A stretch of DNA of 64,000 nt from NCBI RefSeq assembly GCF_030913365.1, contig NZ_CP133160.1:1674001-1738000 (forward strand). Reading direction: 5' to 3'. The stretch comes from Stenotrophomonas sp. 24(2023). Its GTDB lineage: Bacteria > Pseudomonadota > Gammaproteobacteria > Xanthomonadales > Xanthomonadaceae. A program made the translations under genes and the position numbers. Shown here piece by piece: positions 46,152 through 55,480 of this stretch (its first letter is position 1; the number at the start of each line of letters is the position of its first letter). The notes beneath the pieces are model-generated. The model had not been told where the DNA came from. It worked only from the letters and a program-made list of their open reading frames with translations, and did not search any database.

Positions 46152-47276
46152 ATGTTCTGGACCAAGAAGGTCGTGATCGGCGACGGCGAGCGCGGCCTGG
46201 TGTATCGCAACCGCCGCTTCCAGCAGATCCTGCTGCCCGGCGTGCACCGCCTGTCGGTGTTCGGTGGCGTGCCGCAGGTGAGCGTGCACAACGTCGCCAA
46301 CGGCGCCGCCTATGCCGGCAACGACCAGGACAGCCTGCTCGAGGCACTCGGCACGCAGCTCGGCCCGCACTTCGTGCTGGCCAACGTCGGTGCACAGCAG
46401 GTAGGCCTGCTGCTGCGCAACGGCCGCATCGACGAGGTACTGCCGCCGGGCAGCCGCCGCCTGTACTGGCAGGGTGCGGTCGCCACCGAAGTGCAGCTGC
46501 TGCCGCTGGAGGACGAGCCGCGCGTGCCGACGGCCGTGCTGCACCGCCTGGGCCAGCTGGGCGTGCTGCCGCGGGTGGCCACGCTCAGCACGGTGCCGAG
46601 CGAATCGGTCGGCCTGCTGTTCATCGACGGCACGCTGCGGCGGGCACTCGGCGCGGGCCTGCACGCCTTCTGGAACTTCAACGGCAATGTGTCGGTGGAG
46701 CGTGTGGAACTGCGTGCGCGTTCGCTGGACGTGGCCGGCCAGGAACTGCTCAGCCGCGACAAGGTGACCCTGCGGGTGAACCTGGCCGCGACCGTGCAGG
46801 TGGTGGACCCGGTGCTGGCGCACCGCACGCTCAGCCAGGCCGATGAGTTCGTCTACCGGCAGCTGCAGTTCGGCCTGCGCCAGGCGATCGCCACGCGCAG
46901 CCTGGACGAACTGCTGGCCGACAAGGCGGCACTGGATGGCGAGATCGCCAGCCACGTGCGGGCGGCGATCGACGGCCACGGCGTGCAGTTGCTGGGCGTG
47001 GGCATCAAGGACGTGATCCTGCCCGGCGAGATGAAGGAGATCCTCAACGGCGTCGTACTGGCCGAGAAGCAGGCACAGGCCAGCGTGATCCGCCGCCGCG
47101 AGGAGGCCAACGCCACCCGCTCGCAGCTCAACACCGCCAAGCTGATCGAGGACAACCCGGTGCTGATGCGGTTGAAGGAACTGGAAGCGCTGGAAAAGGT
47201 CACCGAGAAGATCGACAAGCTCACCGTGTTCGGCGGCCTGGATGGCGTGCTGAAGCAGCTGGTGACGATGAAGTAA
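46152..47276 (+). CDS. Slipin (SPFH/band-7 domain protein), RtcB-associated
   Basis: The 374-residue product has an SPFH domain at about 150-290 (SVGLLFIDGTLRRALGAGLHAFWN, VTLRVNLAATVQVVDPVLAHRTL, ELLADKAALDGEIASHVRAAIDGHGVQLLGVGIKDVILPGEMKEIL) and a helical C-terminus (EKQAQASVIRRREEANATRSQLNTA). A duplicated N-terminal half is weakly visible (ERGLVYRNRRFQQILLPGVHRL repeats the VGLLFIDGTLRRAL pattern). There is no transmembrane anchor, unlike stomatins. AAGGAGACACTCCC precedes the ATG. The next gene, 58 bases on, is rtcB with a very similar start region, so they are one operon. Its partner is probably RtcB or the tRNA-like RNA. Confidence 0.88.
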   Translation: MFWTKKVVIGDGERGLVYRNRRFQQILLPGVHRLSVFGGVPQVSVHNVANGAAYAGNDQDSLLEALGTQLGPHFVLANVGAQQVGLLLRNGRIDEVLPPGSRRLYWQGAVATEVQLLPLEDEPRVPTAVLHRLGQLGVLPRVATLSTVPSESVGLLFIDGTLRRALGAGLHAFWNFNGNVSVERVELRARSLDVAGQELLSRDKVTLRVNLAATVQVVDPVLAHRTLSQADEFVYRQLQFGLRQAIATRSLDELLADKAALDGEIASHVRAAIDGHGVQLLGVGIKDVILPGEMKEILNGVVLAEKQAQASVIRRREEANATRSQLNTAKLIEDNPVLMRLKELEALEKVTEKIDKLTVFGGLDGVLKQLVTMK

Positions 47277-47334
47277 GGGGGGCTGCGGTGGCGCAGGGAC
47301 GCGCCGCCGGCCCCACAGGAAGAGGGACACTCTC

Positions 47335-48555
47335 ATGGATACGCAACAGAACTACCAATGGCTGCACGCCGAGGGCACCACGCCGATCAAGGGCTGGGTG
47401 AACGGCGTGGCGCTGGAAGCGCAGGCGCATGCGCAGCTGCACAACATCGCCGCCGTTCCATTCGTCGGGCCGTGGGTGGCGGTGATGCCCGACGTGCACC
47501 TGGGCAAGGGCGCGACCGTCGGCTCGGTGATCCCGACCCGTGGCGCGATCATTCCGGCGGCGGTCGGCGTGGACATCGGCTGCGGCATGGCCGCGGTACG
47601 CACCACCCTGCGCGCCAGCGACCTGCCCGATGACCTGCGGCAGCTGCGCAACAGCATCGAGCGCAGCATCCCGGTCGGCAACGGCCGCGGCGGCGAGCAC
47701 CAGCGCATGCCCGACAGCATCCACACCCGCCTGGTGCAATCCGGGCTGGCGCAGGGGCTGGAACGGATCAAGGACAAGCACCGCCGCATCCGTACCGACA
47801 AGCTGGACCGCCAGCTGGGCACGCTCGGCGGTGGCAACCACTTCATCGAACTGTGCCTGGACGAGACGGACGCGGTGTGGGTGATGCTGCACAGCGGTTC
47901 GCGCGGCACCGGCAACCTGATCGGCACGTACTTCATCGAGAAGGCGCGCGAGGAACTGGCACGGCGCGTGCTCGGCTTCCACCTGCCGGACAAGGACCTG
48001 GCGTTCTTCATGGAAGGCGAGGCGCTGTTCGACGATTACGTCGAAGCGGTGTCCTGGGCCCAGGACTACGCACGGCAGAACCGCGAAGCGATGATGGCGC
48101 GCGTGCTGGCCGAGATGCGCCACCGCCTGCCGACGTTCCAGCTGGCGGCGATGGCGGTGAACTGCCACCACAACTACGTGCAGAAGGAAACGCACCACGG
48201 GCAGGACCTGCTGGTCACCCGCAAGGGCGCGGTGAGTGCGCGCGCCGGCGAGCTGGGCATCATTCCCGGCAGCATGGGTACGCGCAGCTACATCGTGCGC
48301 GGCAAGGGCAACGCGGACAGCTTCCACAGCTGCAGCCACGGTGCCGGCCGCGCGATGAGCCGTGGCACGGCGCGCCAGCAGATCACGCTGGCCCAGCACC
48401 GCCAAGCCACCGCGCACGTCGAATGCCGCAAGGACAGCGGCGTGCTGGACGAATCACCGGCGGCGTACAAGTCGATCGACGATGTGATGGCCGCCCAGCG
48501 CGACCTGGTCGAGGTGGTGCATACCCTGCGCCAGGTGCTGTGCGTGAAGGGGTGA
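47335..48555 (+). CDS. rtcB: RNA-splicing ligase RtcB (3'-phosphate/5'-OH RNA ligase)
   Basis: RtcB joins 2',3'-cyclic phosphate or 3'-phosphate ends to 5'-OH ends in RNA using GTP and Mn2+. The 406-residue protein matches E. coli RtcB in length. Metal and nucleotide residues are visible: Asp80 and Cys83 in DIGCGM, His170 in GGGNHF, His187 in HSGSRG, His279/His280 in NCHHNY, and the guanylylated His336 in SHGAGR; GIIPGSMG is also conserved. Neither rtcA nor the regulator rtcR adjoins, which distinguishes it from the E. coli operon. A strong hairpin follows the stop. Confidence 0.97.
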   Translation: MDTQQNYQWLHAEGTTPIKGWVNGVALEAQAHAQLHNIAAVPFVGPWVAVMPDVHLGKGATVGSVIPTRGAIIPAAVGVDIGCGMAAVRTTLRASDLPDDLRQLRNSIERSIPVGNGRGGEHQRMPDSIHTRLVQSGLAQGLERIKDKHRRIRTDKLDRQLGTLGGGNHFIELCLDETDAVWVMLHSGSRGTGNLIGTYFIEKAREELARRVLGFHLPDKDLAFFMEGEALFDDYVEAVSWAQDYARQNREAMMARVLAEMRHRLPTFQLAAMAVNCHHNYVQKETHHGQDLLVTRKGAVSARAGELGIIPGSMGTRSYIVRGKGNADSFHSCSHGAGRAMSRGTARQQITLAQHRQATAHVECRKDSGVLDESPAAYKSIDDVMAAQRDLVEVVHTLRQVLCVKG

Positions 48556-48558
48556 AGG

Positions 48559-48592
48559 GCCGGGCGCATGTCGACGGTGGCATGCGCCCGGC
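48559..48592 (+). terminator. Hairpin after rtcB
   Basis: GCCGGGCGCATG (48559-48570) and CATGCGCCCGGC (48581-48592) form a perfect 12-bp stem with ten-base loop, four bases after the rtcB stop. No T-tract; it could also stop the convergent flavoprotein transcript. Confidence 0.6.
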
Positions 48593-48613
48593 AGGTGAGG
48601 ACGCCAGCCCGGC

Positions 48614-49516
48614 TCAGGGCTGGCTGTCTTCACTCACCAGTGCGTGGTGCACGCCGATGCCCGCGCGCACGCCTTCGGCCATGGCCAGGGTGATGTTGCC
48701 GACCGTGGTGGCATCACCGGCGGCGTAGACGTTGGCGATGCTGGTCTGCTTCATCGCATCGACCTCCACCAGCACCCCCATCGGGCTTTCGGCCAGCGTG
48801 CAGCCCAGCTGCTGCACCAGCGGCGTGGCCATCGCCTGCAGCGCCGGCACGAACAGCGCACGCTGGGCAACGCGGCGGCCATCGGCCAGCTCCACCTCCA
48901 GCCAGGTGGACTGTTCGCCCTGTACCGCCACCACCGGCGTTTCTTCAATCTGCACGCCACGGACGTGCATGGCCGCACGCTCCTCATCGGTGATCGCCAG
49001 CCCCTGGCTGAAGAAGGTCACGTTGCCCCAGTCGGCGAACAACGGTGCCTTGGCGGCCGACATCGGATGGCCACCGAGCAGGCCGATCGCCCCACCGCCC
49101 ACTTCATAGCCGTGGCAGTAGGGGCAATGCAGCACGGTGCTGCCCCAGCGGTCGGCCAGGCCCGGCAGGTCCGGCAGCTGGTCGGCCACGCCGGTGGCCA
49201 GCAGCAGCTTGCGTGCCGACAGCACCTGGCCATCGCCGGTGCGTACCTGCACGCCGCCGACATCGGCCTGCGCCTCCACGGCCTCGGCATGGACCCAGCG
49301 CACGCTGGGGTAATCGAGCAGCTGCTGGCGTGCGTTCCTCAGCAGGTCGGCACCGGCGATGCCGTCCTGGCCAAGCACGCCGTGCGAATGGCTGGCGGCA
49401 CGGTTGCGGGGCTGGCCCGCGTCGATGACCGTGACCGGCCGGCGCGCACGCGCCAGGATCAGGCCGGCGGCGATGCCGGCGTAGCTGCCGCCGACGATGA
49501 GGACATCAGGGTGCAT
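48614..49516 (-). CDS. Thioredoxin reductase-like NAD(P)/FAD flavoprotein
   Basis: The 300-residue product has the FAD motif GGSYAGIAAG (9-18), a CPYC redox pair at 131-134 followed by HGYE, and the C-terminal AAGDAT motif near residue 265. The pair differs from the CATC of bacterial thioredoxin reductase, placing it in the group of smaller TrxR-like proteins with CxxC partners still to be defined. GGAGG precedes the start. It overlaps by 11 bases the end of the upstream rrf2-type gene, so both are coexpressed. Confidence 0.88.
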   Translation of the reverse strand: MHPDVLIVGGSYAGIAAGLILARARRPVTVIDAGQPRNRAASHSHGVLGQDGIAGADLLRNARQQLLDYPSVRWVHAEAVEAQADVGGVQVRTGDGQVLSARKLLLATGVADQLPDLPGLADRWGSTVLHCPYCHGYEVGGGAIGLLGGHPMSAAKAPLFADWGNVTFFSQGLAITDEERAAMHVRGVQIEETPVVAVQGEQSTWLEVELADGRRVAQRALFVPALQAMATPLVQQLGCTLAESPMGVLVEVDAMKQTSIANVYAAGDATTVGNITLAMAEGVRAGIGVHHALVSEDSQP

Positions 49517-49961
49517 GGGAACCTCCAAGGGCAGAGTGATGGGCAAGATGACGGGCGAAATCGGCGCCGAGGCGGTCCAGCGTGGTGGCCTGCAGGCGCT
49601 GTTCGAGCAGCTGCTGGGCCTGCCGCGCGCCGTCGAGCAGGGCCTGGTTGACCAGCTGCTGGATGGGGCAGCCGCCCCCGCCTTCACGCGTGCCCACCTG
49701 CACCAGCACCGGTGCGCCCACGGCCAGGTAGATGTCATGCAGGGTGATGGCGGCCGCATCACGCGCCAGCTGGCTGCCGCCGCCATGGCCGCGCACGCTG
49801 CGCACCAGGCCGGCCTTGGCCAGCTGCGAGAGCAGGCGGCGGATCACCACCGGATGGGTCGGCAGGCAGGTCGCCAGCTGTTCGGACGTGCGTGGCCCTT
49901 CCTGCCCCACCAGGTGGGCCATCACATGCAGGGCATCGGAAAGCGGGTTTGCGGATTTCAT
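49506..49961 (-). CDS. Rrf2-family regulator, YwnA-like, leaderless
   Basis: The 151-residue protein has the Rrf2 winged-helix domain (RTSEQLATCLPTHPVVIRRLLSQLAKAGLVRSVRGHGGGSQLA). Only two cysteines occur (CLPTH, GGGCPIQQ), not the three of Fe-S cluster Rrf2 proteins, so a redox rather than cluster sensor is possible. It starts at the ATG 49961, which is also the likely transcription start. It regulates itself and the overlapping flavoprotein gene, by analogy to other Rrf2 neighbours. Confidence 0.85.
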   Translation of the reverse strand: MKSANPLSDALHVMAHLVGQEGPRTSEQLATCLPTHPVVIRRLLSQLAKAGLVRSVRGHGGGSQLARDAAAITLHDIYLAVGAPVLVQVGTREGGGGCPIQQLVNQALLDGARQAQQLLEQRLQATTLDRLGADFARHLAHHSALGGSHAP

Positions 49962-49996
49962 GTAACCAATATAGTTACATTTAATGTCGATGTCCA
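49961..49996 (-). promoter_or_regulatory. Leaderless promoter with dyad operator of rrf2-type gene
   Basis: On the minus strand TGGACA (49996-49991) and TATATT (49973-49968) are separated by 17 bases, and RNA would begin seven bases later at the A of the ATG. TGTAAC (49961-49966) and GTTACA (49974-49979) form a dyad spanning the -10 box and start codon, a good place for autorepression. Confidence 0.6.
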
Positions 49997-50144
49997 TGCA
50001 TCATCGTTCCAGCGGTGACACCGGGGGCACTGAAATACGTTCTTCACATCATTGAACGAAACAAAAAGCGTGATGCCGACCGCACTTCAGTGCCTTCAGT
50101 CCCCGGTCGATACCCGGCCAGCCCCCTTCCAGAACGGTTGCGTC

Positions 50145-52265
50145 ATGCCCTCCCCTGCCCGTGTTGCCCGCCTGCAGTCCAAGCTGCTGGGCGCCCTCTC
50201 GATCGGCCTGGCCGTCGTCCTGCTGTGTGCCCTGGCCGGCCTCGGCGCGGCCTGGCTGCGGCTGTCCACGCAGCCACCACCGGACGTGGCGCACAACCGC
50301 GATGCCGAGCAGCTGCAACGCGAGTTCCGCACGCAGGTACAGGAATGGAAGAACGTGCTGCTGCGCGGCCATGACGATGCACTGCGCGAAAAGCACCTGG
50401 CAGCCTTCGACCACGACGGTGCCCGCGTAGCCGAACTGGCGGCGGGCCTGCAGGACAGCCCCGATGCGCAGACCCGCCAGCACGCGCAGGCGTTCATCGC
50501 CGCCCATGCCCAGCTGCAGCGCGACTACCACGCCGCATTGCAGGCCTTCGCCGCCGCCGGCTATGCCCCTGCTGCCGGTGACGAACTCGTGCGTGGCAAG
50601 GACCGGCCCGTGGCCGCCGCCCTGGACACGCTGAGCACGCGCACCGCCGCGGTGGCCGAGGCGGCGACGGCCGCCGGGGTGACGCACGCGCGCCGCCAGC
50701 TGCTGCTGAGCGCGGTGCTCACGGTGGCCGCCGCCGCCGTGTTGCTGCTGGTGCTGGCCGGGTGGCTGCGCCGTGCCGTGGTGCGCCCGGTGCTGGCGGT
50801 GGAAGCGGCCGCACGCGCCGTGGCCGCCGGCGATCTGGATCACCGCATACAGGTGTCCGGCACCGATGAGATCGGCCGCCTCGCCCAGGCGATGCACGCC
50901 GTACAGGCGACCCTGCGCGGCGTGCTCGACGCGCAGGCAACGATGGCACGCCGCCACGACGAAGGCACGGTCAGCCATCGCATGGACGCCACGGTCTTTC
51001 CTGGCGCTTACGGGCGCATGGTGACCGACACCAATGCGCTGGTGGACACCCACATCCAGGTGAAGATGCGCGCCATCGCCATCATGGGCCGCTATGCGGT
51101 GGGCGACCTCAGCCAGGACATGGAGCGCCTGCCCGGCGAGAAGGCCGTCATCACCCAGGCGCTGGATACGGTCAAGGCGAACCTGGGCGCGATCAACGCC
51201 GAAATCACCCGCCTGGCCGGCGCTGCGGCCTCCGGCGATTTCAGCCAGCGCGGCGATGCCGCACGCTTCGACCACGATTTCCGCGTGATGATCGACGGCC
51301 TGAACCGGTTGATGCAGACCACCGAGGATGACCTCGGCGCGGTCTCGACCGTGCTGCGTGCCATCGCCAACGGCAACCTCGGCGCGCGCATGCACGGCAA
51401 TTTCCAGGGCGTGTTCGCACGCATTGCCAGCGATGCCAACACCACCGCTGCGCAGCTGGGCACCATCGTCGCCGACATCCAGCACGCGGCCGGCAACATC
51501 CAGACCGCCGCGGCGGAGATCGCCGCGGGCAACCACGATCTGTCGCGCCGCACCGAACAGCAGGCCGCCAACCTGGAAGAGACCGCTGCATCGATGGAGG
51601 AACTGACCTCCACCGTGCGCCAGAACGCCGAGCATGCCCGCCAGGCCAACCAGCTGGCCATCGGGGCCGCTGATGTGGCCGGTCGCGGCGGCGCGGTGGT
51701 GGCCGATGTGGTGGACACCATGGCGGCCATCGAAGCCTCGTCGCGGCAGATCGCCGAGATCATCGCGGTCATCGACGGCATCGCCTTCCAGACCAACATC
51801 CTGGCGCTGAACGCCGCCGTCGAGGCCGCCCGTGCCGGTGACCAGGGCCGTGGCTTTGCGGTGGTCGCCAGCGAGGTACGCACCCTCGCCCAGCGATCGG
51901 CAACGGCGGCCAGGGAGATCAAGGCACTGATCGACGGCTCGGTGGGCAAGGTCGCCGAAGGCGGCCAGCTGGTACGCCAGGCCGGTGCGACGATGGGCGA
52001 GATCGTCGCCTCGGTGCAGCGCGTGACCGGCATCATGGCCGAGATCGCTGCGGCCTCGCAGGAACAGTCGGCCGGCATCGACCAGGTCAACCAGACCGTG
52101 GTGCAGATGGATGGCACCACCCAGCAGAACGCCGCGCTGGTGGAGGAAGCCTCTGCCGCCGCACGCAGCCTGGAACAGCAGGCCGATCGGTTGATCGAAG
52201 CGGTGGATGTGTTTGATCTCTCGACCACGGCAACGACGAAGGATGCGATGGCACGCGCGGCGTGA
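50145..52265 (+). CDS. Methyl-accepting chemotaxis protein
   Basis: The 706-residue receptor has two transmembrane helices (about 15-38 and 185-210) around a small periplasmic sensor helical domain, then HAMP segments (from about 210, with extra HAMP-like repeats ASGDFSQRG and ANGNLGARM). The cytoplasmic signalling domain has the conserved tip [25 protein letters not shown]. There is no CheR-binding pentapeptide at the end. ATG 50145 gives a basic N-terminus before the first helix; the in-frame ATG at 50052 adds 31 unlikely residues. The ligand is unknown. Confidence 0.93.
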   Translation: MPSPARVARLQSKLLGALSIGLAVVLLCALAGLGAAWLRLSTQPPPDVAHNRDAEQLQREFRTQVQEWKNVLLRGHDDALREKHLAAFDHDGARVAELAAGLQDSPDAQTRQHAQAFIAAHAQLQRDYHAALQAFAAAGYAPAAGDELVRGKDRPVAAALDTLSTRTAAVAEAATAAGVTHARRQLLLSAVLTVAAAAVLLLVLAGWLRRAVVRPVLAVEAAARAVAAGDLDHRIQVSGTDEIGRLAQAMHAVQATLRGVLDAQATMARRHDEGTVSHRMDATVFPGAYGRMVTDTNALVDTHIQVKMRAIAIMGRYAVGDLSQDMERLPGEKAVITQALDTVKANLGAINAEITRLAGAAASGDFSQRGDAARFDHDFRVMIDGLNRLMQTTEDDLGAVSTVLRAIANGNLGARMHGNFQGVFARIASDANTTAAQLGTIVADIQHAAGNIQTAAAEIAAGNHDLSRRTEQQAANLEETAASMEELTSTVRQNAEHARQANQLAIGAADVAGRGGAVVADVVDTMAAIEASSRQIAEIIAVIDGIAFQTNILALNAAVEAARAGDQGRGFAVVASEVRTLAQRSATAAREIKALIDGSVGKVAEGGQLVRQAGATMGEIVASVQRVTGIMAEIAAASQEQSAGIDQVNQTVVQMDGTTQQNAALVEEASAAARSLEQQADRLIEAVDVFDLSTTATTKDAMARAA

Positions 52266-52289
52266 TGGCGCTGCCGGGCGTGGCGGCCG

Positions 52290-53192
52290 TCAGCGCAGGT
52301 AGCTGGACTGCTGCATCGCCTCGGCCAGGTAATCCAGAAACGAGCTGATGCGCGCGGACACGGCGGTGTTGCGGTAGTAGACCGCGTGGATCGGCTGGTA
52401 CACATCCAGCGTCTGCGCCGGCAGCACCGGCACCAGCCGGCCTTCGGCACGGTCACGCTCGGTGACGAAATCCGACAGGCTGGTCAGGCCCACGCCTTCC
52501 ACCGCCAGACGACGCAGCGTTTCACCGCTGGACACGGCGATGTCCGGCCGCACCAGCAGCTGGCCATCGGCATCACCGGGGAACGGCCAGCGGTTCAGCG
52601 AATCCGGTTCGTTGAAGCCCAGCAGGGTGTGCTGGCCCAGCGCCGCGACGCTGGCCGGCTGGCCCTGCGCGGCCAGGTAGGCCGGGCTGGCCAGCACCTG
52701 CAGCCGGCTGCGCCCCAGCGGCCGCGCGTGCAGGGTGGAATCGGCCAGCGGGCCGATGCGGATGGCCACATCGGTACGCCGTTCCAGCAGGTCGATGTAG
52801 CGCTCGGAGCTGTTCAGTTCCAGCGCCACATCGGGGTAGCGCGCGCGATAGCCATTGACCAGCGGCGCGATCACGTGCAGCACGAACGGCATCGCCGCAT
52901 CCACCCGCAGGCGTCCGGCGGGGCGTTCGCGGCGCGCGGCCATCTGCTCTTCGGCCGATTCCACCGCATCGATGATCGCCCGCGCATGGCGCAGGAACGC
53001 CTCGCCTTCGGCGGTCAGGTGCAGGCGGCGGGTGGTGCGGGTCAGCAGCGTGGTGCCCAGCTTGTCCTCCAGCCGGCCCAGCGCGCGGCTGACGCCGGAC
53101 GGGGTCTGCCCGAGCTGCTCGGCGGCGGCACTGATCGAGCCGCTGTCGATGACCGCCAGGAAGGCCTGCATTTCATCGAGGGTGGTCTTCAT
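52290..53192 (-). CDS. LysR-family transcriptional regulator
   Basis: The 300-residue protein has an N-terminal helix-turn-helix (MQAFLAVIDSGSISAAAEQLGQTPSGVSRALGRLEDKLG) and a substrate-binding domain of the DsdC/PBP2_CrgA-like type. It lies 107 bases from a divergent MFS transporter, which is the probable target. Start at 53192 (MKTTLDEM), since the longer frame has a weak N-terminus. Confidence 0.93.
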   Translation of the reverse strand: MKTTLDEMQAFLAVIDSGSISAAAEQLGQTPSGVSRALGRLEDKLGTTLLTRTTRRLHLTAEGEAFLRHARAIIDAVESAEEQMAARRERPAGRLRVDAAMPFVLHVIAPLVNGYRARYPDVALELNSSERYIDLLERRTDVAIRIGPLADSTLHARPLGRSRLQVLASPAYLAAQGQPASVAALGQHTLLGFNEPDSLNRWPFPGDADGQLLVRPDIAVSSGETLRRLAVEGVGLTSLSDFVTERDRAEGRLVPVLPAQTLDVYQPIHAVYYRNTAVSARISSFLDYLAEAMQQSSYLR

Positions 53193-53299
53193 GCCACCAT
53201 TATTGACCATGCGGCAAGAGTGATTGGCGTGAAGACCGGTTTTTCAGCAAAGGTCGGCGGCGCAGACTGCGCCCCCTGTCCCCTCCGCTGGAACCTGTC

Positions 53300-54514
53300 A
53301 TGACCCGTGGCATTCCCCTCGCCCTGCTGGCGTTGACCCTCGGTGCCTTCGCCATCGGCACCACCGAGTTCGTCATCGTCGGCCTCATTCCGACCATCGC
53401 CGCCGACCTGCACGTCAGCCTGCCCTCGGCCGGCCTGCTGGTGTCCCTGTATGCACTGGGCGTGGCCGTCGGTGCCCCCGTGCTGACCGCCCTGACCGGC
53501 CGCGTGCCGCGCAAGACCCTGCTGGTGGCGCTGATGGTGCTGTTCACCGTCGGCAACGTCATCGCCTGGATGTCACCGGGCTACACCTCGCTGATCGTGG
53601 CCCGCGTGCTGACCGGCCTGGCCCACGGCGTGTTCTTCTCCATCGGCTCGATCATCGCCACCGCGCTGGTGCCGAAGGAAAAGGCCGCCAGCGCGATCGC
53701 CATCATGTTCACCGGGCTGACCGTGGCACTGGTGACCGGCGTGCCGCTGGGCACCTTCATCGGCCAGCATCTGGGCTGGCGGGCGACCTTCCTGGCCGTG
53801 GCCGGGCTGGGCGTGATCGCGCTGCTGGGCAGCCTGCTGTTCGTGCCGCGTGGCCTGCCGCAGAGCGCACCGGCCAGCTTCCGCCAGCAGCTGGGCGTAC
53901 TGGCGCAGCCGCGCCTGCTGATGGTCTATGCGATCACCGCACTGGGCTATGGCGGCACGTTCCTGTCCTTCACCTACCTGGCGCCGATCCTGCAGGATGT
54001 CACCGGGCTCTCGCCCAACGCGGTCAGCCTGGTACTGCTGGTGTATGGCATCTCGGTGGCGATCGGCAACCTGTGGGGGGGCCGCCTGGCCGACCGCCTC
54101 GGCCCGGTGCCCGCACTGAAGCGCATCTTCGCGCTGCTGGCACTGGTGCTGTTCGTGCTCACCTTCACCGCCTGGAACACCTGGCTGGTGCTGCTGACCG
54201 TGCTGGCACTGGGCGCGGTGGCCTTCGGCAACGTACCGGGCCTGCAGGTGTATGTGGTCAAGCAGGCGCAGCGCTTCGCACCGCAGGCCAGCGATGTGGC
54301 CTCGGGCCTGAACATCGCCGCGTTCAACATCGGCATCGCCTTCGGTGCATCGCTGGGCGGCCTGGTGGTCGAGCACATCGGCCTGATGCATACCCCGTGG
54401 CTGGGCGCGCTGGTGGTGATCGGGGCCTACGCGCTGACCGCGCTGAGCGGCCGCCTGGACCGTCGCGACGGCGTGGACGACCGTGCCGAAGGCATCGTGG
54501 TCGCCGCGCATTGA
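53300..54514 (+). CDS. MFS transporter, YdhP/AraJ-like (DHA1 group)
   Basis: The 404-residue, 12-helix transporter has FAIGTTEFVIVGLIPTIAADL at helix 1, GVPLGTFIGQHLGWRATF after helix 4 and GRLADRLG in the central loop. It resembles arabinose- or drug-type efflux proteins YdhP and AraJ. Substrate unknown. It is divergent from the LysR regulator and followed by dkgB, possibly cotranscribed over the 90-base gap. Confidence 0.92.
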   Translation: MTRGIPLALLALTLGAFAIGTTEFVIVGLIPTIAADLHVSLPSAGLLVSLYALGVAVGAPVLTALTGRVPRKTLLVALMVLFTVGNVIAWMSPGYTSLIVARVLTGLAHGVFFSIGSIIATALVPKEKAASAIAIMFTGLTVALVTGVPLGTFIGQHLGWRATFLAVAGLGVIALLGSLLFVPRGLPQSAPASFRQQLGVLAQPRLLMVYAITALGYGGTFLSFTYLAPILQDVTGLSPNAVSLVLLVYGISVAIGNLWGGRLADRLGPVPALKRIFALLALVLFVLTFTAWNTWLVLLTVLALGAVAFGNVPGLQVYVVKQAQRFAPQASDVASGLNIAAFNIGIAFGASLGGLVVEHIGLMHTPWLGALVVIGAYALTALSGRLDRRDGVDDRAEGIVVAAH

Positions 54515-54604
54515 TTGTCACGGTGGATGCAACGCGCCGTTGCCGGCATGGGCACGGCGCGTGGCCTACCCTTCGCAGGTTGTTTCCCCCCGCTGGAGTT
54601 CCGC

Positions 54605-55414
54605 ATGTCCGTTCCCGCCTTTGGCCTGGGTACCTTCCGCCTGAAGGGCCAGACCGTCATCGACTCGGTGCGCGCTGCACTCGACGTCGGCTACCGTGCC
54701 ATCGACACCGCGCAGATCTACGGCAATGAAGCCGAGGTCGGCCAGGCCATCACCGAATCGGGCGTGCCGCGCGATGAGATCTACCTGACCACCAAGGTAT
54801 GGATCAGCGAATTCAAGCGCGATGCGCTGCTGGCCAGCCTGCGCACCAGCCTGCAGAAGCTGCGCACCGACCGCGTCGACCTGGCATTGATCCACTGGCC
54901 CTCGCCCAACGACACGGTGGACGTGCCGATGGAGGACTACCTGCCGGCCCTGGCCGAGGCCAAGGCACTGGGCCTGACCCGGGCCATCGGCATCTCCAAC
55001 TTCACCATCGCCCAGACCCGCAAGGCAGTGGGCATTCTCGGCACCGGTGCGATCGCCACCAACCAGATCGAAGTGCACCCGTACCTGCAGAACCGCCTGC
55101 TGGCGCCGTTCCTGAAGGAACAGGGCATCCACGTGACCGCCTACATGAGCCTGGCCTACGGTGAAGTGGTCAAGGACCCGGTGCTGCAGTCCATCGCCGG
55201 CCGCCACCAGGCCACCCCGGCGCAGGTCGCGCTGGCGTGGGCGCTGCAGCAGGGCTATTCGGTGATTCCGTCCTCGACCAAGCGCGAGAACCTGTCCAGC
55301 AACCTGGAAGCGGCGGGCCTGCGCCTGACCGAGGAAGACATGGCACAGATCGCCCGGCTCGATCGCGGCCATCGCCTGGCCAACCCGGAGGGCATCGCCC
55401 CGGCCTGGGATTGA
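54605..55414 (+). CDS. dkgB: 2,5-diketo-D-gluconate reductase B
   Basis: The 269-residue aldo/keto reductase matches DkgB (267 aa in E. coli), which reduces diketogluconate and methylglyoxal-type carbonyls. The tetrad is present in [11 protein letters not shown] (Asp, Tyr), TTKVWI (Lys) and LIHWPSP (His); the cofactor segment is [14 protein letters not shown]. Start at 54605 ([13 protein letters not shown]). It lies after the MFS gene. Confidence 0.92.
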   Translation: MSVPAFGLGTFRLKGQTVIDSVRAALDVGYRAIDTAQIYGNEAEVGQAITESGVPRDEIYLTTKVWISEFKRDALLASLRTSLQKLRTDRVDLALIHWPSPNDTVDVPMEDYLPALAEAKALGLTRAIGISNFTIAQTRKAVGILGTGAIATNQIEVHPYLQNRLLAPFLKEQGIHVTAYMSLAYGEVVKDPVLQSIAGRHQATPAQVALAWALQQGYSVIPSSTKRENLSSNLEAAGLRLTEEDMAQIARLDRGHRLANPEGIAPAWD

Positions 55415-55435
55415 TCGACCGTTGCAGCACCGCAC

Positions 55436-55464
55436 GGCCCGCGCGGTGGAAACGCCGCCGGGCC
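55436..55464. terminator. Hairpin between convergent dkgB and hydrolase genes
   Basis: GGCCCGCGCGG pairs with CCGCCGGGCC with one bulge around TGGAAACG. It sits between two convergent stops. Confidence 0.5.
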
Positions 55465-55480
55465 CTGCCTGGCCAGTTCC

